Source: Syntrophomonadaceae bacterium (GTDB lineage Bacteria; Bacillota; Dethiobacteria; DTU022). From it: a stretch of 7,804 bases of DNA. Every line of letters starts with the position of its first letter. Position 1 is the stretch's first letter. A model generated the notes under the pieces. That model saw nothing but the letters and a program-made list of their open reading frames with translations, did not search any database and was not told where the DNA came from. Below are positions 1-5,742 of this stretch, one piece after another. The position numbers and the translations under genes are program-made. The DNA lies in assembly GCA_003566935.1 (NCBI GenBank), contig PXBM01000033.1, positions 1-7,804 of the forward strand, given 5' to 3'.

Positions 1-81
1 ATCCTCACCCAGGTAAATATTCGCCTTTTCACACATTTCGGCTACTTGATCCGTAATAGTTGACGCGGCAAGCTCCCGCAA
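1..81 (-). CDS. Class I fumarate hydratase alpha subunit, N-terminus only (runs off the left edge)
   Basis: Only 27 codons are visible, from a TTG start at 81 to the window edge. The peptide begins (M)RELAASTITDQVAEMC and continues KANIYLGED. This matches the usual opening of the alpha chain of two-subunit, iron-sulfur class I fumarate hydratases (also annotated as tartrate dehydratase alpha), where a short R-E-[IL] start is followed by an I-x3-V-x2-[LM]-C helix and an AN-x-YL-x-[ED]D turn. The enzyme interconverts fumarate and malate in the cytoplasm. The TTG start is chosen because a strong GGGAGGTG ribosome binding site lies 7 bases upstream and no in-frame ATG or GTG is better placed. It follows the oxidoreductase beta gene on the same strand after 184 bp, so it may be a separate transcription unit. 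The catalytic cysteines lie outside the window, so the call rests on the N-terminus alone. Confidence 0.7.
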   Translation of the reverse strand, partial: MRELAASTITDQVAEMCEKANIYLGED

Positions 82-88
82 AACCAGA

Positions 89-96
89 CACCTCCC
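89..96 (-). promoter_or_regulatory. Ribosome binding site deciding the TTG start of the fumarase alpha gene
   Basis: The minus strand reads GGGAGGTG, close to the perfect anti-16S complement, with 7 bases before TTG at 79-81. The GTG inside the motif is in a different frame from the fumarase peptide, which supports TTG as the start. Confidence 0.7.
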
Positions 97-111
97 TGTT
101 AATCTAAAGAT

Positions 112-136
112 TATTGAGTTTTAATATTACTCAATA
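112..136. promoter_or_regulatory. Perfect 8-bp dyad (TATTGAGT-N9-ACTCAATA), candidate operator in the fumarase leader
   Basis: The arms TATTGAGT (112-119) and ACTCAATA (129-136) are exact reverse complements around a 9-bp AT-only spacer. The dyad lies about 15 bp upstream of the ribosome binding site of the fumarase gene. Its size and symmetry suit a dimeric repressor or activator. It does not match a binding site I can name with confidence: Rex, FNR/CRP and CcpA consensus patterns all fit poorly. With an AT-rich stem and no T-run it is a poor terminator. Confidence 0.4.
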
Positions 137-265
137 CTCTATATTTTTCTGTCTTTAGTCCGGAATTCCTGCCGGTTAATTATAAAATTTACTATAATTC
201 TAAAATTTATTTTCTAACATGACGACATTACGTCAATTAAGGCCATAATATCCCATATTCAGCCA

Positions 266-1168
266 TTAATCACTGCATTTGGTGGCCTCTATTTTTTCCT
301 GCAGGGCTTCCCAATCATGATCCACCTCTTCCTGTAAAGCTTCTATCCTTAAATCTTCCATCTGTTTAAAACGACGCTGGTTCTGCAGGTATTCCTTCAG
401 CGGTGTTCTTTTCCCTTCCGGCTGGCAGGTCATTTTCCAGGAAACACCATTAACTATTTCGTAGAGGGGAAAGAAGCCGGTATTAACAGCCAACCTTGAT
501 AGATGAATTGTATCCGATGAATCTGTTCCCCAGCCAGGAGGACATGGCGACAGGATATGCATGAAGCGAAATCCCCTGATTTCCTGGGCTTTCTTCAGTT
601 TTCTCTCCATATCATCAGGAAAAGCCACTGTTGCAGTAGCAGCGTAAGGTATACCATGGGCCGCCATAATCTGCATAATATCTTTTTTCTGACCTTCCTT
701 GAACAGGGGGTAAGGTGCCGTATTGGTCCTGGCTCCGAATGGTGTGGCCGAACTGGTCTGCATGCCGGTATTCATATAAGCTTCATTGTCGTAACAGACA
801 AAGAGATAATCTTCATTACGCTGGGCTGCTCCTGACAGGGCCTGCAGTCCAATATCAAAAGTGCCACCATCACCGGCCAGGACAACTACCGTGGTATTAT
901 GCTGACCTCTGGCGTTAAGTCCACGGCGCAAACCGCTGCCAACCGAACCGGCACTGGGAAAAGGACAATGCAGTATGGGACATTTTAAAGCCGTCAGGGG
1001 AGGCATTCCGGAGATAATACTCCAGCAGGAAGCGGTTAGAACAATCGCCAGGTTTGGCCCCAGGGCCCTGGTCAGGTAACGCACGGCCAGGGCCGCCCCG
1101 CAGCCCGGACAGGCATTGTGACCGGGATTTAACATTTCCGACTCCTGTTTATACTCATCAATTCTCAC
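266..1168 (-). CDS. 2-oxoacid:acceptor oxidoreductase, beta (thiamine diphosphate-binding) subunit
   Basis: This is the PorB/VorB-type beta subunit, which binds thiamine diphosphate and the proximal [4Fe-4S] cluster and decarboxylates the 2-oxoacid. The TPP motif starts at GDGG (99-102) and is completed by the YDNEAYMNTG segment (126-135). Candidate cluster ligands are the CPGC pair (C20, C23), C48 and C209, the pattern of heterotetrameric pyruvate/2-ketoisovalerate oxidoreductases. At 300 residues it is about family length. The GTG start at 1168 overlaps the alpha stop (GTGA), which suggests translational coupling. However, an in-frame ATG at 1135 has a better AGGAG site 6 bases upstream and gives 289 residues starting MLNPGHNACPGCG, so either start is possible. 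Substrate is not readable from the sequence; the leucine-dehydrogenase neighbour points to branched-chain 2-oxoacids. Pyruvate or an aryl-glyoxylate are alternatives. Confidence 0.9.
   Translation of the reverse strand: MRIDEYKQESEMLNPGHNACPGCGAALAVRYLTRALGPNLAIVLTASCWSIISGMPPLTALKCPILHCPFPSAGSVGSGLRRGLNARGQHNTTVVVLAGDGGTFDIGLQALSGAAQRNEDYLFVCYDNEAYMNTGMQTSSATPFGARTNTAPYPLFKEGQKKDIMQIMAAHGIPYAATATVAFPDDMERKLKKAQEIRGFRFMHILSPCPPGWGTDSSDTIHLSRLAVNTGFFPLYEIVNGVSWKMTCQPEGKRTPLKEYLQNQRRFKQMEDLRIEALQEEVDHDWEALQEKIEATKCSD
1142..1146 (-). promoter_or_regulatory. AGGAG ribosome binding site for the alternative beta-subunit start
   Basis: AGGAG on the minus strand lies 6 bases before the ATG at 1133-1135, inside the longer GTG-started frame. 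The competing site for GTG 1168 is GGGGAG at 1179-1184, 10 bases away. The internal site has the better spacing and the stronger start codon. Confidence 0.45.
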
Positions 1169-2307
1169 CTGAGATCAACTCCCCACTTTTGTTCTACCTT
1201 ATCTAAACTAGCGGTTTCTGTCAGCGCCTTGACCAGCATTTCCGGGGTCAAATCTATTCCACCGGCCAAAATAATATCTTTCACAGCCGGCGGTTTTTCC
1301 ATGCCATAAACTGCTGCCTGCAGTTCCTGAGCCAGTATTCCACCCATTCCGGTTGAACAGTTACGATCAATTACAACAACCTGCTCAATATCGTGTGCTT
1401 CGAAAAGGTTGCAAAGATCTTCCCGGGGGAAAGGTCTGAACATTCTCAGTTGAACCATACCTGTTTGTTCCAGTTCAGGCAGCGTCCAGCGAACAGTTTC
1501 AGCAGTCGCCCCAGCAGCAAGGATTACCTTTTTTGTTCCCGGGGGCATAACTGAATCAATTACACCGTAGCTGCGCCCGAATGTTTCTGCAAATCGATGA
1601 TTTATCTCTTTGAATACTGCCGGTGCCCGCAACATCGTTTCATGACGATTTCTGACCAGGTCTGCCTGCATATCTCCTGTAATCAGGGCATGTATATTGG
1701 CAGGTTTTTCAGGCTGCACCTGCGCGGTAAAAGGTGGCGGCCCGATAAATTTACGGGTCTTTTCCAGATCAGGCACATCAACCGCCTCATAGGTATGGGA
1801 AATATAGAAACCGTCAAATACAACCATGCAGGGCAGCAGCAATTCTTCGCTGAGTAAAAAGGCCTGCATAACAGTATCGAGCACTTCCTGCGCTCCCGAG
1901 CAGTAAATCTGCATCCAACCCGTATCACGCTGGCTGAGGCTGTCTCCCTGGTCCGGATCGAGAGACCACGGCGCGCCGATTGTCCGGTTCACATTAACCA
2001 TCACAATTGGCACCCGGGCCCCACTGCACCAGTGAATCATTTCATGCATATAGGCCAGGCCGTGTGAAGCCGTGGCAGTAAAAACCCTTGCTCCTGCAGC
2101 TGCTGCACCGTAACAGCAGGCCAGGGCAGCATACTCCGATTCAACACTGACAAATTCGCCGCCCAGTTCTCCTTTACCCTCAAAGTTGGCCAGGGTTTCA
2201 ACTATTGCCGTCTGGGGGGTAATTGGGTATGCCGCAACCAGGTCGACACCCACCCGCTGCACAGCAACTGCTGCCGCCTGGCTTCCGCTCATTAATTCAT
2301 AAGCCAT
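1165..2307 (-). CDS. 2-oxoacid:acceptor oxidoreductase, alpha subunit
   Basis: The alpha subunit forms the large part of the active site, binding the TPP pyrimidine end, the substrate and CoA, in the four-part 2-oxoacid oxidoreductases. Signature segments appear in family order: YPITPQT (27-33), the VESEYAAL helix (55-62) carrying the conserved glutamate, TATASHGLAYM (77-87), an NR-x3-GAPW loop followed by DQGD (107-122), and RDTGW (127-131). A C-terminal transketolase-like domain includes VILAAGATAET and MFRPFP. At 380 residues it is the usual PorA/VorA length. The ATG lies one base after the stop of the FAD/ferredoxin fusion gene, whose last codons (AAAGGGGGAAAG) supply the ribosome binding site. 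Its stop overlaps the GTG of the beta gene. The order gamma, delta-fusion, alpha, beta on one strand argues for a single complex. Substrate specificity is inferred only from the neighbouring amino-acid dehydrogenase. Confidence 0.92.
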   Translation of the reverse strand: MAYELMSGSQAAAVAVQRVGVDLVAAYPITPQTAIVETLANFEGKGELGGEFVSVESEYAALACCYGAAAAGARVFTATASHGLAYMHEMIHWCSGARVPIVMVNVNRTIGAPWSLDPDQGDSLSQRDTGWMQIYCSGAQEVLDTVMQAFLLSEELLLPCMVVFDGFYISHTYEAVDVPDLEKTRKFIGPPPFTAQVQPEKPANIHALITGDMQADLVRNRHETMLRAPAVFKEINHRFAETFGRSYGVIDSVMPPGTKKVILAAGATAETVRWTLPELEQTGMVQLRMFRPFPREDLCNLFEAHDIEQVVVIDRNCSTGMGGILAQELQAAVYGMEKPPAVKDIILAGGIDLTPEMLVKALTETASLDKVEQKWGVDLR

Positions 2308-2308
2308 T

Positions 2309-3853
2309 TTACTTTCCCCCTTTCAGAATAAGAGCTCTTGACGGGCATTCTCTGTAACAGATGCCGCAGCCCTTACAGTAATCCAGATTCAATTCGTAAC
2401 GGCCGTCTACTATGTCAATCGCCATATCCGGGCAGAAGAGATAACATATTCCGCAAGAATTGCATGTGCCGCAGCCCAGGCAGCGCGATGCCTCTTTTTC
2501 CGGCATTTCTTGCTGATCCTTTATTTCCAGGTTAACACTCGCTTCCAGGTAAAGATCTTCAAAGCTAATCGGGTCCTCCACCGGCAGGCATAGTTCTGGC
2601 TCCGGCAAATTCTCCAGCCGGGCGATCATCGCTTCGGCTGCAATCCTGCCTGCCCTGATTGCTTCGGAAACGGTAGCCGGGCCTGTAACCAGGTCCCCGC
2701 CGGCATAAAAAGAAACATCTTTTTCCAGGCTGGAGAAGATTGAACTATCCTGCTCCTGGCCCAGGGCCATGATTACTGTACCACAGGACTTATGAAATGA
2801 ACTGCTTTTATCGACGACCAGGCCCTGCCGGTTGGTTTTGCTGTAATTAAATTCTGCTCCGCTGACCCGGCCATCAACTGTATCAATTTTCCCGGGCAGG
2901 GCGTTGAAAATTAGCTCGACACCTTCGTTTTCCGCTGCTTCTACTTCCGGCTGGTAAGCAGGCATTTCCGCCCTGCTCCGGCGATATACCAGGGTTACAT
3001 GGTTTACACCGTTCATACGCAGGGCACTACGGGCACTGTCTATGGCAGCATTGCCGCCGCCGATAACAATAACCGGATCCTTTACTTCCGGCTGCTTACC
3101 GCTGTTAAATTCACTCAAAAAGTCAAGGGCATTCCAGACTCCCCTGCTTTCTTCTCCGGGAATACCCGCTTTGCGAGACTTCCAGGCTCCGGGAGCCAGG
3201 AACACTTCACTGTACTTCTCATAAAGTTCATCCAGGGACAAATCCTGCCCAATTTCACAACCGGTTACAAACTCCACACCTTCCTCTTTCAGCAGGTTGA
3301 GCTCTTTATTAAGAATGCTGCGCGGCAGCCTGTATTCAGGTATGCCAAGGGCCAGCATTCCACCAATTTGATCCGACTTTTCATAAACGGTCACCCGGTA
3401 GCCGACCTGGTTCAAGTAATAGGCACAGCTTAAACCGGCCGGACCCGAACCGATAACAGCAATTTCATCTTTCAACAGATCCCTTTGCTGTCCCGGTTTA
3501 TACTGATCTAGTCGCCAGAGGCCGATTGCCTTTTCTACGGAAGGTATATCTATACCGCTGTCCAGCTGTTCGCGATTGCAATTTTCTGTACAGGGATGAA
3601 AACAGGTGTAACCGGTTAAAGCGGGAAAGGGATTGTTGCGCCTCATGATTTGCCATGCTTCTTCCCACTGTTCTCTTTTAACTGCCTCCAACCAGGCCGG
3701 AACTTCCCCGTCCAGCAGACATCCCTGGCGGCAAGGTGAAAGTCCCGGCATTCTTTCCGGGGTCATAAAGCGCCATTCGCCGGTTTTGTTTACCGCGCTT
3801 GATTCGGTACCATGTGCATATACAAGTTTCTCCGTTGTTATATCAGGTAACAA
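2309..3853 (-). CDS. Fusion of GltD-type FAD/NAD(P) oxidoreductase with the 2x[4Fe-4S] delta subunit of the 2-oxoacid oxidoreductase
   Basis: 514 residues in three parts. Residues 41-92 hold the cysteines of a GltD/PreT-like N-terminal cluster (C41, C45, C84, C88, C92). Residues 131-415 are a two-dinucleotide flavoprotein: FAD site GSGPAG (135-140), NAD(P) site IGGGNAAID (264-272), the RRSRAEMPA signature (291-299), and the GGDLVTGPATVSEAIRAGR segment (385-403) that closes on FAD. The C-terminus (about 458-503) is a ferredoxin with C-x2-C-x2-C-x3-CP at 464-475 and 493-504, preceded by two more cysteines (458, 461). This equals the separate delta subunit of pyruvate/ketoisovalerate oxidoreductases. 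It should pass electrons from the cluster chain to FAD and NAD(P), as the GltD-like fifth subunit does in phenylglyoxylate:NAD+ oxidoreductase of denitrifying bacteria. The start is TTG at 3853 inside the gamma 3' end, with AGGAGGTG 7 bases upstream. Confidence 0.88.
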   Translation of the reverse strand: MLPDITTEKLVYAHGTESSAVNKTGEWRFMTPERMPGLSPCRQGCLLDGEVPAWLEAVKREQWEEAWQIMRRNNPFPALTGYTCFHPCTENCNREQLDSGIDIPSVEKAIGLWRLDQYKPGQQRDLLKDEIAVIGSGPAGLSCAYYLNQVGYRVTVYEKSDQIGGMLALGIPEYRLPRSILNKELNLLKEEGVEFVTGCEIGQDLSLDELYEKYSEVFLAPGAWKSRKAGIPGEESRGVWNALDFLSEFNSGKQPEVKDPVIVIGGGNAAIDSARSALRMNGVNHVTLVYRRSRAEMPAYQPEVEAAENEGVELIFNALPGKIDTVDGRVSGAEFNYSKTNRQGLVVDKSSSFHKSCGTVIMALGQEQDSSIFSSLEKDVSFYAGGDLVTGPATVSEAIRAGRIAAEAMIARLENLPEPELCLPVEDPISFEDLYLEASVNLEIKDQQEMPEKEASRCLGCGTCNSCGICYLFCPDMAIDIVDGRYELNLDYCKGCGICYRECPSRALILKGGK

Positions 3854-4430
3854 GGCGTTCCACCTCCTTCACACTATCATAACCTTCAGCTGCTGCGCTG
3901 ATATTGGCATCAAGCTTAGCTGTTACTCTTTTTTTGATTGATATAACCAGGCTGTCCAGCGAAGCAAGACCGCTAATCGCTCCCATTGCCCCCAGCATAA
4001 CCGTGTTAACCATGGGAAAACTGCCCACGGCCAGGTTATGCTTCCAGGCAATCCCGGTAGCATTAACAGTGTATACTTTAAAGTTGGCATCTACCTCGGT
4101 ATTAATAACCAGATCGCCACTATCTTCTTCACCGCTGTTAATTAGCAGCGTTCCTCCTTCTTTAAGTCCTGCCATGGAGGTATCCATATTCAGGCTGGAA
4201 TCAAATACTACAATATAATCGGGGTTATATATCCGGCTGCGCGGCATCAGGCGGTTTTTCCCGGCCCTGATAAAAGCAGTTACCGGAGCCCCCCTTCTTT
4301 CTGCGCCAAAAAGTGAAAAAGCACGGGCATAGTATCCGTCAAGAAATACTGCTTCGGCAAAAATCGAGGCTGCCACAACAATACCCTGGCCACCTCGCCC
4401 GTGCAGTCTGAATTCAAACATCTCTTCCAT
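3843..4430 (-). CDS. 2-oxoacid:acceptor oxidoreductase, gamma subunit
   Basis: A 195-residue PorG/VorG-type gamma subunit, the usual length for this family. The N-terminus carries GRGGQG (11-16), followed by the SLFGAERRGAPVTAF segment (39-53), both hallmarks of the domain. The gamma domain is structural and contributes to CoA handling in the heterotetramer; it is not an independent enzyme. ATG at 4430 has AAAGG 10 bases upstream. A second ATG, three codons in, is less well placed. Its 3' end carries the ribosome binding site and start of the next gene. It is separated from the leucine-dehydrogenase-family gene by 84 bp containing an unusual inverted repeat. With no promoter visible in that gap, it probably belongs to the operon started by the sigma-54 promoter at 5615-5630. 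Confidence 0.92.
   Translation of the reverse strand: MEEMFEFRLHGRGGQGIVVAASIFAEAVFLDGYYARAFSLFGAERRGAPVTAFIRAGKNRLMPRSRIYNPDYIVVFDSSLNMDTSMAGLKEGGTLLINSGEEDSGDLVINTEVDANFKVYTVNATGIAWKHNLAVGSFPMVNTVMLGAMGAISGLASLDSLVISIKKRVTAKLDANISAAAEGYDSVKEVERLVT
3861..3868 (-). promoter_or_regulatory. Ribosome binding site deciding the TTG start of the FAD/ferredoxin fusion
   Basis: AGGAGGTG is embedded in the last codons of the gamma gene, 7 bases before TTG at 3851-3853. The two frames overlap by 11 bases, so the fusion protein is probably translated by ribosomes that have just finished the gamma subunit. Confidence 0.75.
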
Positions 4431-4446
4431 GTGCGCTCATCCTTTC

Positions 4447-4493
4447 TTGCACTTTTTTGCAAGTTGAAATTGTTTGCTTGCAAAATATTGCAT
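4447..4493. repeat. Inverted repeat of four phased TTGCA motifs in the gap before the oxidoreductase genes
   Basis: TTGCA occurs on the plus strand at 4447, 4457, 4478 and 4488, offsets of 10, 21 and 10 bp, so all four face the same side of the helix. The inner halves form a perfect 9-bp inverted repeat, TTTTGCAAG (4455-4463) and CTTGCAAAA (4477-4485), around 13 bp. The full 17-bp arms (4447-4463 and 4477-4493) match at 14 of 17 positions. The right-hand edge of gamma's ribosome binding site is only a few bases away. It may be a pair of operator sites, or an mRNA stem-loop between the dehydrogenase and oxidoreductase cistrons. It is not an intrinsic terminator: there is no GC stem and no U-run. 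Confidence 0.55.
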
Positions 4494-4513
4494 GGTTTTT
4501 CTACCACGTTTTT

Positions 4514-5569
4514 TTACCCGGACCGGGATAAATCCGCTTTTACCTGCAAATTTTCTTCAGCGATTACATCGGCAACCTGCTGGGGCAGCAGATTCTCTTC
4601 GCGGGCCCTTGTGAATAAGATGGTAAGGCGTCCTTCAATCCTGTCAATTATTTGCCTGATTTCATCGTGTGTTTTCCCGCCCTGACGGCTGTATTCAACA
4701 AAAATGATCCCGCCTGCATTAATAATAAAATCGGGAGCATACAAAATATCCTGCTTATGCAAAACCGCACCCAAATGATCTTCCTTTAAAACATTATTGG
4801 CGGCACCCGCTACAATCTTACATTGCAGTAATTCAACATTACCTGAGTTGACTGCCCCACCCGCTGCACAGGGAGCAAAAATATCGCATTTCTGGGTATA
4901 AATCTGGTCATGGCCTACTACTGTAGCATTCCAGAGATTTTCCGCTTTAGCTGCTTTTTCACCGTCAATATCTGTCACGATTAAGCTGGCTCCTTCTTCC
5001 GCAAGGTGCCTGCAGAGCGCTGCTCCAACCGTTCCCACACCCTGTACTGCCACTGTCAATTCGGAAAGGCTTGATGTGCCGAAAACTTCATTAGCGCAGG
5101 CTTTCATACCTTTCCACACCCCGTAAGCGGTAAAAGGCGAAGGGCTGCCTAGCTGTGATCCACCGACAACATGATCGGTCTCCAGGCGGACACAGTCGAG
5201 ATCCTTTTCTCCCGTTCCCATATCTGCTGCTGTAATAAAGCGGCCGTTCATTTTCTCCACAAAACGACCGTAGGCCCTAAAAAGCGCTTCACTCTTATCA
5301 TGTCGGGGGTCGCCTATGATCACTCCCTTGCCGCCGCCCAGGGGCAGCTCTGCGGCTGCAGACTTATAGCTCATGCCCCGGGCCAGGCACATCACATCCT
5401 CCACGGCAGCTTCTTCGCTGGGGTAAACCCACATCCTGGTTCCACCCAGGGCCGGCCCCCTAACTGTGCTGTGAATGGCTATTGCCGCTTTCAATCCCGT
5501 TTCAGCATCATGAACAAGGACTACCTCTTCAAAACCCTGATCGGCCATCCTGGCCAGATAATCTGACAT
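4514..5569 (-). CDS. ldh: Leucine dehydrogenase family amino-acid dehydrogenase (Leu/Val/Phe group)
   Basis: A 351-residue NAD-dependent dehydrogenase that reversibly deaminates branched-chain amino acids to 2-oxoacids and ammonia in the cytoplasm. The N-terminal catalytic domain has GPALGGTRMW (38-47), the substrate lysine in MSYKSAAAE (K69), the catalytic lysine in LPLGGGKGV (K81), and the conserved acid in TAADMGTG (D116). The Rossmann domain has GVGTVG (177-182), and an acidic residue ends the second strand (IVTD, D200), which favours NAD over NADP. NAGG (284-287) is the usual C-terminal motif. Leucine dehydrogenases are about 360 residues. The start is ATG 5569, with GGGAGGGG 6 bases upstream. 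The open frame continues back to 5650, but the sigma-54 promoter lies inside that extension. It is the first gene of the operon that continues into the 2-oxoacid oxidoreductase genes. Valine or phenylalanine preference cannot be excluded. Confidence 0.9.
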   Translation of the reverse strand: MSDYLARMADQGFEEVVLVHDAETGLKAAIAIHSTVRGPALGGTRMWVYPSEEAAVEDVMCLARGMSYKSAAAELPLGGGKGVIIGDPRHDKSEALFRAYGRFVEKMNGRFITAADMGTGEKDLDCVRLETDHVVGGSQLGSPSPFTAYGVWKGMKACANEVFGTSSLSELTVAVQGVGTVGAALCRHLAEEGASLIVTDIDGEKAAKAENLWNATVVGHDQIYTQKCDIFAPCAAGGAVNSGNVELLQCKIVAGAANNVLKEDHLGAVLHKQDILYAPDFIINAGGIIFVEYSRQGGKTHDEIRQIIDRIEGRLTILFTRAREENLLPQQVADVIAEENLQVKADLSRSG

Positions 5570-5575
5570 CAGCTT

Positions 5576-5583
5576 CCCCTCCC
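5576..5583 (-). promoter_or_regulatory. Ribosome binding site of the leucine dehydrogenase gene
   Basis: The minus strand reads GGGAGGGG, 6 bases before ATG 5567-5569. It decides against the upstream in-frame ATG at 5648-5650, whose extra 27 residues resemble nothing in the family. Confidence 0.75.
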
Positions 5584-5614
5584 TGCGAATAACTTGTGAA
5601 CTATAAAATATTGT

Positions 5615-5630
5615 TGCAATATTCGTACCA
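5615..5630 (-). promoter_or_regulatory. Sigma-54 (-24/-12) promoter of the leucine dehydrogenase/oxidoreductase operon
   Basis: The minus strand reads TGGTACG-AATA-TTGCA against the consensus TGGCACG-N4-TTGC[A/T]. There is one mismatch, and the invariant GG and GC are exactly 10 bp apart. Transcription would start near 5604, leaving about 35 bases before the ATG. A sigma-54 activator gene lies immediately upstream on the same strand, which strongly supports the call. Confidence 0.85.
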
Positions 5631-5661
5631 TGTCTCCCAAAGCCGTACATAACGACCTTAA

Positions 5662-5696
5662 AAAGTGAAAAAGGTGTCGGAGTTAATTTTCACTTT
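5662..5696. promoter_or_regulatory. 10-bp inverted repeat, candidate upstream activator site for the sigma-54 regulator
   Basis: AAAGTGAAAA (5662-5671) and TTTTCACTTT (5687-5696) are perfect complements separated by 15 bp. They lie roughly 58 to 92 bp upstream of the predicted start, within reach of a Fis-domain activator that binds DNA as a dimer. The alternative is a weak terminator for the regulator gene: on the minus strand the right arm runs into a short T-run, but the stem is mostly A:T and the loop is long. Confidence 0.5.
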
Positions 5697-5723
5697 AGGC
5701 GATCACTGAATTAATAATAAGGG

Positions 5724-5742
5724 AAGCTGCTTAGATCAGCTT
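5724..5742 (-). terminator. Possible weak terminator hairpin over the stop codon of the sigma-54 regulator gene
   Basis: AAGCTG and CAGCTT pair around a 7-base loop that contains the regulator's stop codon. Downstream on the minus strand comes CCC followed by TTATTATTAATT. The stem is only 6 bp and the T-run is interrupted, so termination would be partial at best. Confidence 0.25.

Larger units (their letters stand above)
82..265. other. Intergenic region between oxidoreductase beta and fumarase genes
   Basis: This AT-rich gap contains no gene I can support. It holds the fumarase ribosome binding site, the dyad at 112-136, a shorter dyad TGACG-N6-CGTCA at 220-235 and, on the minus strand, an exact TATAAT at 179-184. 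That TATAAT lacks a recognisable -35 at 16-18 bp, so no promoter is called. I see no GC-rich stem plus T-run that would end the upstream operon, so read-through into the fumarase gene is possible. Confidence 0.5.

Noticed and set aside
179..184. Exact TATAAT on the minus strand upstream of the fumarase gene
   Set aside because: There is no acceptable -35 at 16-18 bp and no extended -10, and the region is AT-rich, so a chance match is likely.
220..235. TGACG-N6-CGTCA dyad just after the beta-subunit stop
   Set aside because: The arms are only 5 bp, with no promoter at the right distance. Too short to call an operator alone.
557..918. Two overlapping plus-strand open frames opposite the beta-subunit gene
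   Set aside because: They are shadows of the TPP-binding region, without upstream signals.
2999..3433. Plus-strand open frame of 144 codons
   Set aside because: It lies opposite the strongly conserved FAD/NAD(P) region of the flavoprotein fusion, has no ribosome binding site, and shows no protein-like motif.
4280..4507. Minus-strand frame of 75 codons covering the gap before the gamma gene
   Set aside because: Most of it overlaps the gamma gene in another frame, and the part in the gap is made of the TTGCA repeat. There is no family resemblance.
4517..4527. CCCGG/CCGGG inverted repeat at the end of the leucine dehydrogenase gene, next to a run of seven T on the plus strand
   Set aside because: For the minus-strand transcript the run downstream is A, not U, and the stem closes on a 3-base loop, so it is not a terminator for this operon. 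No plus-strand gene needs one there either.
5171..5566. Plus-strand open frame of 131 codons opposite the leucine dehydrogenase gene
   Set aside because: It is antisense to conserved catalytic motifs, with Cys- and His-rich low-information sequence and no promoter or ribosome binding site.
5570..5650. N-terminal extension of the leucine dehydrogenase frame starting at ATG 5650
   Set aside because: The sigma-54 promoter and the ribosome binding site lie inside it, the extra 27 residues do not look like the family, and 351 residues from ATG 5569 fit the family length.
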